NCBI GenBank assembly: GCA_029262855.1
Contig: JAJCYP010000026.1
Location: 1 to 59,880, forward strand
Source of the DNA: Bacteroidota bacterium
Lineage (GTDB): Bacteria; Bacteroidota; Rhodothermia; Rhodothermales; UBA10348
Length of the DNA stretch: 59,880 bases
Reading direction: 5' to 3'
The notes beneath the pieces are model-generated. The model worked only from the letters and a program-made list of their open reading frames with translations, was not told where the DNA came from and made no database searches. Every line of letters starts with the position of its first letter. The stretch's first letter is position 1. Below are positions 42,681 to 52,367 of the stretch, one piece after another. The position numbers and the translations under genes are program-made.

Positions 42681-43916
42681 GTGAGGCCTCTCCTCCTACT
42701 GACCTTCCTCTGCTCGGCGGCTCATGCGCAGCCAACTCCGGAAGACGCCCGCCGTGTATTTGAGACAGCCGATCAGATTGCCCGGCAGGACAACAGCGAC
42801 CTTTGGGGCGTCTCGCTTGCGGGTCCCATCGTGCTGGTCGATCCCGAAACGCGCCGGGCCGTGTCGGACACGCCGGCGCCCGGCTTCGAATACATTGGGG
42901 GCCTCTGGACCGGGATGCTTCCTGACTCAATCGGACTGGCGAACACGGCATTCAGATTCGGCTCTTCCTACCGGACCATGCTCCTCTGGCCGGCGCCCGA
43001 CGACGAATCCGACCTTCGGCGACTCGTGGCCCACGAACTGTGGCACCGCGTTCAGCAGGACATCGGTTTTCCGATGAGCGGTCCGACAAACGAGCATCTC
43101 GGCACGCGGGACGGCCGGTACCTGCTTCAGCTGGAAATGAGAGCGCTCGCGGTGGCCCTCCAAGACCCGGATAATCCGCTGCCCCTGCAGGACGCGCTCG
43201 GATTTCGAGCCCTTCGCTACGCACAATTCGACACGGCACAAGAGGAAGAACGATCCCTTCTGATGCACGAAGGCCTGGCCCAGTACACCGGTGCCAGTCT
43301 CGCAGGAGTCTCGGCGGCGGATGCCCGCCAGCACGCCTCGAAGGCGCTTGGCGAGAGTGAGGCAGATCCCTCGTTCGTTCGATCTTTCGCCTATGCCCTT
43401 GGGCCGGCCTACGGGCTTTTGCTGGACATACACAGGCCGGGTTGGACCCGAATTGCCACGCCCGAGCGGGATCTACGCGATCTGTTTGATCTGCCGCCGC
43501 GGGCCGCCCCGGATCCAACCCGGTATGGGGGTGAGGCGCTTGCCGCGTCCGAGGACTCACGTGAAGCCACCCGTCTCGCCCGACTGGACGCCGTCATGGA
43601 GCGATACGTCACCGGTACCGTGCTCTTCCTGAAGTTCGACAACATGAACGTCAGCTTTGACCCCGGGCAGGTGGAGATTCTGCCCGGGCACGGCAGCATC
43701 TATCAGTCGATGACCCTCACCGACGCGTGGGGCAAGCTCACGGTCACGGGTGGTGCGCTCATCAAGTCAGATTGGAGTGGCGTGGCGGTGCCTGCTCCCT
43801 ATCCGGTGGGCGGCGAGATGGTCACAGAGGGGTATCAACTGGAATTGGATCCCGCGTGGGAAATCGTGTGCGAACCCGGGGTGTGTCTGGTGCGACGGGC
43901 TCCGAAATCGAAGTAA
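42681..43916 (+). CDS. Secreted gluzincin-like metallopeptidase
   Basis: The 411-residue protein begins at GTG 42681 with a signal peptide (ending S-A-A-H-A-Q, residue 17). The zinc motif is V-A-H118-E-L-W-H122, and the block L-M-H-E197-G-L-A-Q-Y about 75 residues later supplies the third ligand Glu, as in the MA-clan G-L-A-E/Q-Y pattern. The C-terminal part (about 300-411) is a beta-rich domain with F-D-N-M-N-V-S-F-D. I do not know a named family for it. It converges on the VPS10-like gene with a 27-base gap. Confidence 0.7.
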   Translation: MRPLLLLTFLCSAAHAQPTPEDARRVFETADQIARQDNSDLWGVSLAGPIVLVDPETRRAVSDTPAPGFEYIGGLWTGMLPDSIGLANTAFRFGSSYRTMLLWPAPDDESDLRRLVAHELWHRVQQDIGFPMSGPTNEHLGTRDGRYLLQLEMRALAVALQDPDNPLPLQDALGFRALRYAQFDTAQEEERSLLMHEGLAQYTGASLAGVSAADARQHASKALGESEADPSFVRSFAYALGPAYGLLLDIHRPGWTRIATPERDLRDLFDLPPRAAPDPTRYGGEALAASEDSREATRLARLDAVMERYVTGTVLFLKFDNMNVSFDPGQVEILPGHGSIYQSMTLTDAWGKLTVTGGALIKSDWSGVAVPAPYPVGGEMVTEGYQLELDPAWEIVCEPGVCLVRRAPKSK

Positions 43917-43943
43917 GCGCGGTCGGCGAACAGCCGGCCAGCA

Positions 43944-46900
43944 TCAATCAATTCTCTCCCAGCGCGCCTGGATCTGCCCGACAATTCGTTCGAGTCGTTC
44001 CAGTCCGGCCTGCACCTGTTGGGTGGGCCTGGCATCGGCTCCCTGAAGGACAGCGAGCATGTACAGAAGCCCTCGTTCGGTGCCCACGACGGTCTCCCGT
44101 CCTTCCGGCTCGGCCGTGAAGCTGCCATAGAGCACATCCGGAGAGGACGGCCGTCCCGATCCGCGCAGCGCCAGTTTCTGCGGCCGCGACTCCTGCGAGT
44201 CGATTTCGGCTCTGAGGTCGGCGAGCGTTGACTGGGCAAGCCAGGCGCGGTAGCTGAGGTCATGCTGAAGCTGGAGGTCCTCCCCCGAGATGGCGACTCG
44301 CGGGTCCATTCGGACGGTCAAGGGCCGGTCGCTCATCTCGCCGTCCGCCGAGATCTGCACGGTGTACTGCCCGGGCATCACAAACGGCCCATTAGGACCA
44401 CTGGGCGTGTCGTGCTGGACTGCCGAAATGGAGTAGCCCCGGTTTACGTCCCGCGGCGGATCGTAACGCAGGTCCCACACCCACCGGTGCAAGCCCTTCG
44501 ACGTCTGGAGGGAGGGCTCCGGCCTGATCCAGTACGTCGGGTGCGGAAGTGCGGTCGAATCTGCCTCAAAGACCTCTGACATGCTGGAGAAGTGACGCAC
44601 GATGTGTCCATCGGCATCGAGGATCTCCAGGGAAACCCAGTCAGCGTCTTCGGGGAGATAGTAGTCCAGCTCGATGCCGTCCGGAGGATTCTGGCCCGCC
44701 GGCTCTTCCGGCGGCAGGGGCGTGTCGCTGAACATGTTGTGCCGGACGCGGGTGGCCAGCCCGGGCTCAAACAGGTGGACCCAATCCAAATCCGCCGCCG
44801 CCAAGCCCCTCAGTGAGCCGATGCCGTCCAGAATCCAGATACTGCGGCCGTGCGTACCCAGGACAATATCGTCCTCCTGTATCACCAGATCGCGCATGGA
44901 AGAGGGCGGCAGATTGAGGCGAAGCGAGAACCAGCTGTCTCCGTCGTCCACGCTCGCGTAGACGGAGCGTTCGGTTCCGGCAAACAGGAGACCTGGCGCT
45001 TTGGGATCTTCCCGAACGACATTCACGGGACCCGACAGCGGCAGCCCCGAGACCACACGTTCCCAGGTAGCCCCAAAGTCGTGCGTCCGGTAGACGTGGG
45101 GGCGCTGATCATCGAGCCGGATCGCGTTGACCGCCACGTAGGCCGTGCCTTCCGAAAAGTGTCCGGCATCAATCTGGGATATTTTGTCCCAGGGCCGAAG
45201 CGCTGGCGGCGTCACGTTAGACCATGAGTTTCCGCCATCGCGCGTAACATGGATCAATCCATCGTCGGTGCCCGCCCAGATCAGATTGCGGTTCAGGGGA
45301 GATGGCCCGACGGCGTAGATCACGCCCATGCGCGGAAGTTCGGTCATCTCCGGAGTCTCGAAGTCCCCGACCGATTCAGGAATCGCAGGACTCTCGCGAC
45401 TGAGATCCGGACTGATGATCTCCCATCCGTCTCCCCCCGTCGTGGTCTTCCAGAGCACGTTGGTGGCGAACAGCAGCATCGTCTGATCTGCCTTGTGGAA
45501 TATCAGAGGCATGGTCCGCTTGATCCGATACTCGCCCGATCGGACGGCCTCGGGCGCCACGTTTTGTGACTGCCCCGTACGCCTGTTGTGCCGCATGACC
45601 CGACCACCGTATATGATGTCGGGATTCAGCGGATCGGGTGCCACGTAGGCGTATTCGTCGGCACCGATGCCCACCCAGTCGCGAAAGGAAATCTGACCTC
45701 CGTTTCCACGGCTCGCCGTGCCGATGGCCCCACTCTCCTGCTGGCCACCGTACACCCAGTAGGGAAATTGATTGTCGGTGGTGACATGGTAAAGTTGAGC
45801 CGTCGGCTGGTTGTACCAAGAACTCCATGTGCGGCCGCCATTGACTGTGATGGTGGCTCCCTGATCGGTGGCGAAGAGCATGATGTCCGGATACAGTGGA
45901 TTGATCCAGATCCTGTGGTAGTCGTCTCCACCCGGGGCACCCTTCAGCGACGTCCAGCTGAGGCCACCGTCATCGGATCTGTAGGACGCAATGTTGCCGA
46001 CATACACCACGTCCGGGTTATCGGGGCGCACCCGGATCTCGCCAAAGTCCCCACCCCGGCCCCAGAGTCGCCGGTCGGTAGACGTCCGCTCCCAACTCTC
46101 GCCCGCGTCGAAGGAGCGGTAGATACCACCGCCCTCTGATGCATCGACCGTGGCGTACATCCGGCTGGGATCGCTCGGAGCGATACCGATGCCGATGCGG
46201 CCCAGTCCGTCCTCTGCCCCCGGAAGGCCTTCCGTCAGCCGGCGCCAGGTGTCTCCCCCATCCTCCGACTTGTAGAGCCCGCTGTTCGGTCCCGAAAAGC
46301 GAGCGTTTTCCCACGGTCCTTCCCGGTGCTCCCACATGTCGGCGAACAGGATGTCGGGGTTGGTCGGATCGAACTCTACCTGAATCGCACCTGTATTGTG
46401 GTCGATGTACAGCACCTTTTCCCACGTCTCGCCGCCATTGATGGTCCGGAAGACACCCCGCTCTTCGTTGGGGCCGTAGGGGTGACCGAGACCGGCAGCG
46501 AACGCCACATCGGGGTCCGTTGGGTGGACAATCAGGCGCGCGATCTGCTGCACGTCCGGCAGTCCCACGTGATCCCACGTGGCACCGCCGTCCGTCGACT
46601 TGAACACCCCATCGCCAGTACCCAGGTCGGGGCGGTGAAGGCCTTCACCGGTGCCCACATAGATCACTTCCGGATGTGACGGCGAAACGGCGATATCCCC
46701 AATGGACCCGGTGGGCGCATCGTCGAAGATGGGGCTCCAGGTTCGCCCGTAGTCGTCCGTTTGCCACACGCCGCCCCCATTCACACCGATATAGAACGTA
46801 TTCGGCTGATCCGGAATCCCCACTCCGCCTACCGTACGGCTGGCGCGGAAGGGTCCGATATTCCGCCAGGCGAGCGCCTGAAAGAACTCGGGGTCGGGTG

Positions 46901-46958
46901 TCTGGGCGGCCGCCTCGATCGAGGTAGCCAGAAGGAGAACAAGGACGAGGGTCCGCAT
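43944..46958 (-). CDS. Secreted VPS10/BNR-repeat (sortilin-like) beta-propeller protein
   Basis: The 1004-residue product has a signal peptide (ending E-A-A-A-Q). It contains about ten BNR/Asp-box strings, for example S-T-D-G-G-A-T-W, T-I-N-G-G-E-T-W, S-E-D-G-G-D-T-W and S-F-D-A-G-E-S-W, the signature of double propellers of the VPS10/sortilin and glycosyl-hydrolase-74-like type. The last 200 residues are a different, partly helical domain. Such proteins are common in marine Bacteroidota and Gemmatimonadota; catalytic activity is unproven. No T9SS tail is visible. The FadL gene lies 80 bases upstream on the same strand. Confidence 0.85.
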   Translation of the reverse strand: MRTLVLVLLLATSIEAAAQTPDPEFFQALAWRNIGPFRASRTVGGVGIPDQPNTFYIGVNGGGVWQTDDYGRTWSPIFDDAPTGSIGDIAVSPSHPEVIYVGTGEGLHRPDLGTGDGVFKSTDGGATWDHVGLPDVQQIARLIVHPTDPDVAFAAGLGHPYGPNEERGVFRTINGGETWEKVLYIDHNTGAIQVEFDPTNPDILFADMWEHREGPWENARFSGPNSGLYKSEDGGDTWRRLTEGLPGAEDGLGRIGIGIAPSDPSRMYATVDASEGGGIYRSFDAGESWERTSTDRRLWGRGGDFGEIRVRPDNPDVVYVGNIASYRSDDGGLSWTSLKGAPGGDDYHRIWINPLYPDIMLFATDQGATITVNGGRTWSSWYNQPTAQLYHVTTDNQFPYWVYGGQQESGAIGTASRGNGGQISFRDWVGIGADEYAYVAPDPLNPDIIYGGRVMRHNRRTGQSQNVAPEAVRSGEYRIKRTMPLIFHKADQTMLLFATNVLWKTTTGGDGWEIISPDLSRESPAIPESVGDFETPEMTELPRMGVIYAVGPSPLNRNLIWAGTDDGLIHVTRDGGNSWSNVTPPALRPWDKISQIDAGHFSEGTAYVAVNAIRLDDQRPHVYRTHDFGATWERVVSGLPLSGPVNVVREDPKAPGLLFAGTERSVYASVDDGDSWFSLRLNLPPSSMRDLVIQEDDIVLGTHGRSIWILDGIGSLRGLAAADLDWVHLFEPGLATRVRHNMFSDTPLPPEEPAGQNPPDGIELDYYLPEDADWVSLEILDADGHIVRHFSSMSEVFEADSTALPHPTYWIRPEPSLQTSKGLHRWVWDLRYDPPRDVNRGYSISAVQHDTPSGPNGPFVMPGQYTVQISADGEMSDRPLTVRMDPRVAISGEDLQLQHDLSYRAWLAQSTLADLRAEIDSQESRPQKLALRGSGRPSSPDVLYGSFTAEPEGRETVVGTERGLLYMLAVLQGADARPTQQVQAGLERLERIVGQIQARWERID

Positions 46959-47038
46959 GGCTCACGGCGTTTGTGTCCCGGAACAGTAGGTCGTCCGCGA
47001 CTCAGGTGCCAGCCCTGCAGACCCCTCCTTGTCAATTG

Positions 47039-48394
47039 CTACAGGGCAACGTCCAGTCCAAACATCAGGAACAGGGTCGAGAGCGTGCTTTCGACACGCG
47101 TTCCGGGCACCGATCCAAACTGTGGATGCTGCCAGGCTCCTTCGATTGCGTTCTCAAAGCCGTACTGGAAGCCAGTGGACAGACCAATCTTCTCGGAGAC
47201 GTCGAAGGAAAATCCACCGCTGACGCGACTCTGAATGATTGCGTTGGCCGGTGTGTTGAAGAACGTGTACTCGTCCGGCACGGGGTTCTCGTTGAACGAA
47301 TAGCCCAGGCGAACGGGCAGGCGATCCGTCAACTGATACTGGACGCCAACGGCCACCACGGAGATGGAATTCCAACCGAAGCCTGTCACGGCTCCGGTGT
47401 TGTCGAATCCGGCGGTATCGAAACCGTCCGTATTCGCGTAGTCGATGTAGCGGTAGTCCGCAGCCAGTTCCAGTTTGTCCATGGAGTACCCAATCCCGGC
47501 CGACAGGATCATGGGATAATCCAGGTTGAAGGTCATGGCTTTGGCTGCCCCGCTCTCGTCCACGCCATCAAACTCGAAGTCCTGAAAGTTCTGCGGGCTC
47601 TTGAACGAGACTCCGACGCTGAATCCTGACTCCATCGTTGCCAACAGTCCAGCCTGGAAGCCGAATCCGGTAGCCCCTGCGTTCGGTGCGTCGGCATAGC
47701 TCGGGAATCCGTCGCCGTTCGCGTCATCCGGCGCGGCTGCCGGGAAGGGTTTCACCTCCAGCATGGCGTAGTTGAGGGTGGGCGCAATTCCGAAGGAGAC
47801 ATTGTCCGTGATCTGGTAGGCCGCGGTCGGAGCCAACTGCATCAGCGCAAAGCTGGAATAGATGGCGCCGAAGCCCAGTCCATTCGGCGGCTGCGGGGTG
47901 TTGATGGGATTGCCCGCCAGGCTGGTGGCCATCGGATAGTCCGTCCCGAATCCTCCGGACACGACGGCGGCGACACCGTAATTCCAGCGGGACTCGCCGA
48001 GCCCCTTCACGTAACCCAGGGCGGGCATCACAAAGGGGCCGGCCTCGCTTGCGGTGGTGCCGCCCAGATCCATGGGAGGACCAAACATCGGTCCAAAGGC
48101 ACCGGCGCTTACCGACGAGTTGAGGTCGCTTGTGGGAAACAGCAGCTGGACCCCAAGGCTGAGTTCGCTGGTCCCAAACCGCGTGATGCTGGCCGGATTC
48201 CAGTGCAGGGCGCCCAGAATGTCCTGGGGGTTTGCGGTGCCGGCTCCCGACAATGCCTGATCTACTGGACCCACACCGCTCAGGGTATGTCCCACCTGGG
48301 CCTGGGCTGTGAGGGCGAGTCCGAGGACGCAGATCATGGCCGTAGCGCGTCGGACCGATTGAGAGATTCGAGGGGTCTTTGTGAAGCGTAGCAT
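47039..48394 (-). CDS. OmpP1/FadL family outer membrane transporter
   Basis: Start at ATG 48394 is supported by GGAAGGA 5-11 bases upstream on the minus strand; earlier in-frame ATGs have no such site. The 451-residue protein has a signal peptide (ending A-L-T-A-Q-A-Q), then the FadL-like N-terminal hatch (G-V-G-P-V-D-Q-A-L-S-G-A-G-T-A, A-L-H-W-N-P-A-S-I) and beta-barrel strands ending L-F-L-M-F-G-L-D-V-A-L. FadL proteins take up hydrophobic compounds such as long-chain fatty acids. It fits the acyl-CoA dehydrogenase elsewhere in the window, but they are not linked. Confidence 0.88.
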   Translation of the reverse strand: MLRFTKTPRISQSVRRATAMICVLGLALTAQAQVGHTLSGVGPVDQALSGAGTANPQDILGALHWNPASITRFGTSELSLGVQLLFPTSDLNSSVSAGAFGPMFGPPMDLGGTTASEAGPFVMPALGYVKGLGESRWNYGVAAVVSGGFGTDYPMATSLAGNPINTPQPPNGLGFGAIYSSFALMQLAPTAAYQITDNVSFGIAPTLNYAMLEVKPFPAAAPDDANGDGFPSYADAPNAGATGFGFQAGLLATMESGFSVGVSFKSPQNFQDFEFDGVDESGAAKAMTFNLDYPMILSAGIGYSMDKLELAADYRYIDYANTDGFDTAGFDNTGAVTGFGWNSISVVAVGVQYQLTDRLPVRLGYSFNENPVPDEYTFFNTPANAIIQSRVSGGFSFDVSEKIGLSTGFQYGFENAIEGAWQHPQFGSVPGTRVESTLSTLFLMFGLDVAL

Positions 48395-48654
48395 TGTGTC
48401 CTTCCTCAAGGGAATTCTGTTTTGTTCGCCGTCCTGATAGGCCGACGATGGCAGTTGTAATAACATGTAATGCTGATATTATCAAGCGCTACCGAACCGC
48501 CACGAGGCGTTCGCTGATCTTTCAGGGTTTCCCCTACAACGTCGATGCGGATTCCACTCCACTCGCCCCGGCGGTTTCGACGATTAGCCTCATTGGACTT
48601 GCCCGGTGCGGTCTCCAAGACGGATACTTCAGGTCTCCCAACTGAGTCACTCCG
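48395..48654. promoter_or_regulatory. Divergent control region, fadL-like / amidohydrolase
   Basis: This 260-base spacer holds no convincing gene. It has the most AT-rich patch nearby (about 48455-48487), containing the perfect dyad TGATA-T-TATCA at 48474-48484. It lies between two divergent exported-protein genes, so both promoters should be here. Confidence 0.4.
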
Positions 48655-50232
48655 ATGATCCGTTCTCTGCTCGCACTGATTGTTGCGCTGTCCTTCTCCC
48701 TCCCCTCCCTCGCCCAAGTCAAGCCGGCTCCCGACCTGGGAGACCAGGCCGACGGCCCGCACGAACGACTTATCATCCGGGGCGGAATCCTGATCGATGG
48801 GTCCGGGGGCCCGCCTCGCGGTCCGGTGGATATCGTTGTCGAGGGCAACACCATCACCCGCATCGTCGGCGTGGGGTCACCCGGCACACCCATCGACCCG
48901 GATCGTCGACCCGGCGACGCCACCCGCGAGATTGACGCGCACGGCATGTACATCATGCCCGGCATCGTCGATAATCACCTCCACACCGGGGGCGCCCCGA
49001 AGGCGCCGGAAGCCGAGTACGTCTACAAGCTTTGGCTGGCCCATGGCATTACCACGGGCCGGGGCGTCGGCTTTGGCGGAATGGAATGGTCGCTTTCCGA
49101 GAAGGCGCGTAGCGAGCGTGGTGAGATTGCCGCGCCCCGGATGGTGGTGTACGCGCGGCCGGGCCAGGGCGAGGATTGGGAGGGCGATGTGGACACGCCG
49201 GAAGGGGCCCGCGCGTGGGTCCGGTACGCCCACTCGAAGGGAGTTGACGGGCTGAAACTGGGCGCCTATCGCCCGGAAATCATGCAGGCCCTGATCGAGG
49301 AGGCCAACAGCCTAGGCATGGGACAGACTGCGCATCTCGCGCAGACGGGTGTTGCCGAAATGAATGCGATCGACGCCGCGCGGCTTGGCATGACCTCCAT
49401 GACGCACTACTACGGGCTGTTTGAGTCCATGTATGACAACGCCGACATCCAGACGTGGCCGGTGGACATGAACTACTCCGACGAATACGACCGATTCGGC
49501 CAGGTAGCCCGGCAGTGGAGTATGGTCACTCCGGGCGGCGAGAAGTGGAACGCCCTGATGGATGAGTTCCTCGAGCTGGATTTCATCATCAACCCGACGA
49601 TGACCATCTACTCGGCCGGCCGCGACGTAATGCGTGCCAAGAATGCGGACTGGCATGCCGTCTACACCCTGCCGTCCCTGCAGGCTTTCTTCGATCCGAG
49701 CCGTGAGAACCACGGCTCGTACTGGTTCAACTGGACGACCGCCGACGAGATCGCTTGGAAGAAATTCTACCAGGTATGGATGCAGTTCCTCAACGAGTAC
49801 AAGAATCGCGGCGGCCGCGTCACGGTGGGCTCCGACTCGGGATTCATTTATCAGCTCTTCGGATTCGGAACCATTCTGGAGCTCGAGATGCTGCAGGAGG
49901 CGGGCTTTCATCCGCTGGAGGTAGTGCGTGCGGCCACCATGCACGGTGCAGAGGAAAACTTCGAGGCCTCTGGGAAGCCCATCGAGTACGGCGTAGTGCG
50001 CCCCGGACTCAGGGCCGACATGCTCATTGTGGAGGAGAATCCACTGGCCGATTTCAAGGTGCTCTACGGCACCGGCGCTATCCGACTCAGCGAAGACGGG
50101 AACGTGGAGCGGCGCGGTGGCATCAAGTGGACCATCAAGGACGGGATGGTCTTCGACGCCAAGCAGCTACTTCAGGACGTGGCCGACATGGTCGAAGCGC
50201 AGAAGGCCGTAAGGCAGCCAACCGGCGAGTGA
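48655..50232 (+). CDS. Secreted metal-dependent amidohydrolase
   Basis: The 525-residue protein has a signal peptide (M-I-R-S-L-L-A-L-I-V-A-L-S-F-S-L-P-S-L-A). The amidohydrolase TIM barrel shows the metal motif D-N-H-L-H-T-G-G, a likely carbamylated Lys in G-L-K-L-G-A-Y, metal histidines in Q-T-A-H-L-A-Q and M-T-H-Y-Y-G, and the catalytic Asp in V-G-S-D-S-G. The composite beta domain ends with L-R-A-D-M-L-I-V-E-E-N-P-L. It resembles imidazolonepropionase/prolidase-type secreted amidohydrolases; a dipeptidase or N-acyl hydrolase role is a guess. Confidence 0.87.
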   Translation: MIRSLLALIVALSFSLPSLAQVKPAPDLGDQADGPHERLIIRGGILIDGSGGPPRGPVDIVVEGNTITRIVGVGSPGTPIDPDRRPGDATREIDAHGMYIMPGIVDNHLHTGGAPKAPEAEYVYKLWLAHGITTGRGVGFGGMEWSLSEKARSERGEIAAPRMVVYARPGQGEDWEGDVDTPEGARAWVRYAHSKGVDGLKLGAYRPEIMQALIEEANSLGMGQTAHLAQTGVAEMNAIDAARLGMTSMTHYYGLFESMYDNADIQTWPVDMNYSDEYDRFGQVARQWSMVTPGGEKWNALMDEFLELDFIINPTMTIYSAGRDVMRAKNADWHAVYTLPSLQAFFDPSRENHGSYWFNWTTADEIAWKKFYQVWMQFLNEYKNRGGRVTVGSDSGFIYQLFGFGTILELEMLQEAGFHPLEVVRAATMHGAEENFEASGKPIEYGVVRPGLRADMLIVEENPLADFKVLYGTGAIRLSEDGNVERRGGIKWTIKDGMVFDAKQLLQDVADMVEAQKAVRQPTGE

Positions 50233-50240
50233 GTGGCCGC

Positions 50241-50378
50241 CTATCCGCAGACGATGGGCAACCCACAGACATCGCCGAAGTCAACGCTTGACGAGAGGAT
50301 GTAGGCCGTAAATGCAGCGAAGCAGAGCACGGTCAGGGCGACTGTTGCGGTAAACTTCAGGAGTGCTTTCATGGCCAT
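50241..50378 (-). CDS. Possible small single-pass membrane protein
   Basis: A 45-residue frame from ATG 50378 (or 50372) reads M-A-M-K-A-L-L-K-F-T followed by a strong hydrophobic helix and a short tail with two cysteines (V-C-G-L-P-I-V-C-G). It lies downstream of the desaturase on the same strand. There is no clear ribosome site and no family, so it may be spurious. Confidence 0.35.
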   Translation of the reverse strand: MAMKALLKFTATVALTVLCFAAFTAYILSSSVDFGDVCGLPIVCG

Positions 50379-50486
50379 CTCGGTCAGAGGTCTCGGTGCA
50401 GACCGGCGGCCTGCCCAGACATCCTCCTGCACAACTCGCGCCAGTCTCATCTTGAGACGGGCGCTTGTCGGCGACCCCGGAAAACG

Positions 50487-51305
50487 TTAGTAGTCCGTCC
50501 TGATGGACCTGTCGAACGGAAGGCCGAACTGATAGAGCACCTTCTCATCGGTCTCGTCATCCAGCACATCCAGTCCGTAGCGGATCTGATGCGGGTCATC
50601 GTACACCAGCGTCCCAAACATCCGGTCCCATAGGCTGAAGATGTTACCGAAGTTCGAGTCGGTCCAGGGCCGCTCGAAGTGATGGTGGAACTTGTGCATG
50701 TTGGGCGAGACAAACACCAAGCTCATGCCGCGGTCCAGCCACGCCGGCATGGCGATATTGGCGTGGGTCAGATAGGTGAAGAACACCGTCAGGAGCCGGT
50801 AGAGCAGATACAGCGCAAGGGGCGCTCCGATCAGCACGATGGCCACGAGCGCGAACAGCTCACGCAGGAGGTAATCACCGGGATGGTGACGCGTGCCCGT
50901 GGTGGCATCCACGTGCGTATCGCTGTGGTGGATCATGTGGAATCGCCACATCCATTTGTACCGATGCAGCAGCCAGTGCACGAAGTATTGAGCCACGAGG
51001 TCAAAAGCCATCACAGCCAGAAGGAGTTCGAGCCAGACCGGCATCGATACCAGATTCAGAAGACCGAACTGGTTGGTCTGGATCCAGGCGAAGATTCCCA
51101 CGGTGGCGAGGCCGAACAGAGCATTGATGATCAGCGTGGTGGCGAGAAAAACGAAGTTGACCCTTGCGTGCCGCCATTTCCGGTAGTTCAGGCGGGTCAG
51201 GGGGATACTGCCTTCCAGGATCCACGTAAAGGCGAGTACACCCATCACCCATGCCAGCTTCTGCCAGTCGGGCATGGTCTCAAGGAACTGCAGGAAGGAA
51301 TCCAT
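50487..51305 (-). CDS. Sterol desaturase family membrane enzyme
   Basis: The 272-residue protein has four or more hydrophobic segments and the full histidine set: H-W-L-L-H (about residues 109-113), H-M-I-H-H (122-126), and K-F-H-H-H (about 206-208), followed by G-N-I-F-S-L-W-D-R-M-F-G-T. It is the short form of the family, close to beta-carotene-hydroxylase/C-5 desaturase-like bacterial enzymes, unlike the extended homologue at 4053-5315. It follows XdhC on the same strand with a 33-base gap, so it is probably in the same operon. Substrate unknown. Confidence 0.87.
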   Translation of the reverse strand: MDSFLQFLETMPDWQKLAWVMGVLAFTWILEGSIPLTRLNYRKWRHARVNFVFLATTLIINALFGLATVGIFAWIQTNQFGLLNLVSMPVWLELLLAVMAFDLVAQYFVHWLLHRYKWMWRFHMIHHSDTHVDATTGTRHHPGDYLLRELFALVAIVLIGAPLALYLLYRLLTVFFTYLTHANIAMPAWLDRGMSLVFVSPNMHKFHHHFERPWTDSNFGNIFSLWDRMFGTLVYDDPHQIRYGLDVLDDETDEKVLYQFGLPFDRSIRTDY

Positions 51306-51338
51306 TTGAGTGCTGATTGTGGGGGTAAGGGGAAACGG

Positions 51339-52367
51339 CTAGCGTCTTTCTGCCGTTCCTGACGCGGCTGGAGCCTCACGCCTTGGGCGGGCCACGCCAT
51401 GGGGGACCCGGCCGTTGCGGACCGCTATCACCTCGGCCAGAATGGAGGCGGCGATCTCGGCGGGAGCGGCTGCCCCGATGGACAGGCCCACCGGTCCCCG
51501 GATTCGAGCGATGTCCTGACTGCTGAACCCGGCCAATTCCATACGCTCTCGCCGTCCCGACTGGGTCTTTCGTCCGCCCAGAGCGCCTATGTGGGGCACC
51601 CGCGCAAGCAGGAGGGCGTGAAGAGCAGGATCGTCAATTCGCGGATCATGTGTCAGCAGCACGGCATAGGTCGATTCGTCCGGCTCGAAATCTGGCAGAA
51701 CCTCCTGGGGCCAACCGGTAATCAACGCCGAAGGACGAACGTCGAATCTGGACGGATCGGTAAACACGGCCCGGGGGTCCAGGACGGTGACTTCAAAATC
51801 CACGCGACTCGCCATCGCCGTCAGGTGCACCGCGATGTCGGCACCGCCGACAATTAGCAATCGGTCCGGGGGAGTAATTCGATGAACGAAGACCTCGTTC
51901 TCTCTCACACCCGTTTCCCCCTCTGCCACTTCAAGCGCTCCCACGGCCCGATCGCCTACCCGAATGCCCTGTGCGCTCCCGGTGAGCGAGGTGGCCACCT
52001 GTATGGGCCGGCGACCTCCGAGGCCATGGAGCCACACGGATTCAACCTCGCCGCTCGGATCGAAAGGCTGGACGAGTACCGAGACCTGCCCTCCGCAACT
52101 CAATCCCACCGACCAGGCAGTTTCCGAGTCGACCCCGAAGGGTCGAAAGCGCCGCTGCCCGTCGCGAAGAGTCAGGAGCGCGTCACGGATCACCTCGCCT
52201 TCGATACAACCTCCGGAGACGGAGCCGGCCACCTCGGCATCCTCCGAAATCACCATGCTGGCTCCCGGCCGCCGGGGAGCCGAGCCCCACGTGGAAACCA
52301 CGCGGGCAAGCGCAAATCCCTTCGGCGTCGCGGCCCAGCGAAGCATCGTTGGCAGTACATCACGCAT
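51339..52367 (-). CDS. XdhC/CoxI family molybdenum cofactor maturation protein
   Basis: ATG 52367 (M-R-D-V-L-P-T-M-L-R-W) gives 342 residues; a longer frame would run into the MobA-like gene. The N-terminal XdhC domain shows V-V-S-T-W-G-S-A-P-R-R-P-G and S-V-S-G-G-C-I-E-G-E-V, with the conserved cysteine. The C-terminal Rossmann domain begins L-L-I-V-G-G-A-D-I-A. XdhC binds and sulphurates the cofactor and inserts it in xanthine-dehydrogenase-family enzymes such as the IorAB-like enzyme at 39391-42133. It overlaps the MobA-like gene by 8 nt. Confidence 0.9.
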   Translation of the reverse strand: MRDVLPTMLRWAATPKGFALARVVSTWGSAPRRPGASMVISEDAEVAGSVSGGCIEGEVIRDALLTLRDGQRRFRPFGVDSETAWSVGLSCGGQVSVLVQPFDPSGEVESVWLHGLGGRRPIQVATSLTGSAQGIRVGDRAVGALEVAEGETGVRENEVFVHRITPPDRLLIVGGADIAVHLTAMASRVDFEVTVLDPRAVFTDPSRFDVRPSALITGWPQEVLPDFEPDESTYAVLLTHDPRIDDPALHALLLARVPHIGALGGRKTQSGRRERMELAGFSSQDIARIRGPVGLSIGAAAPAEIAASILAEVIAVRNGRVPHGVARPRREAPAASGTAERR

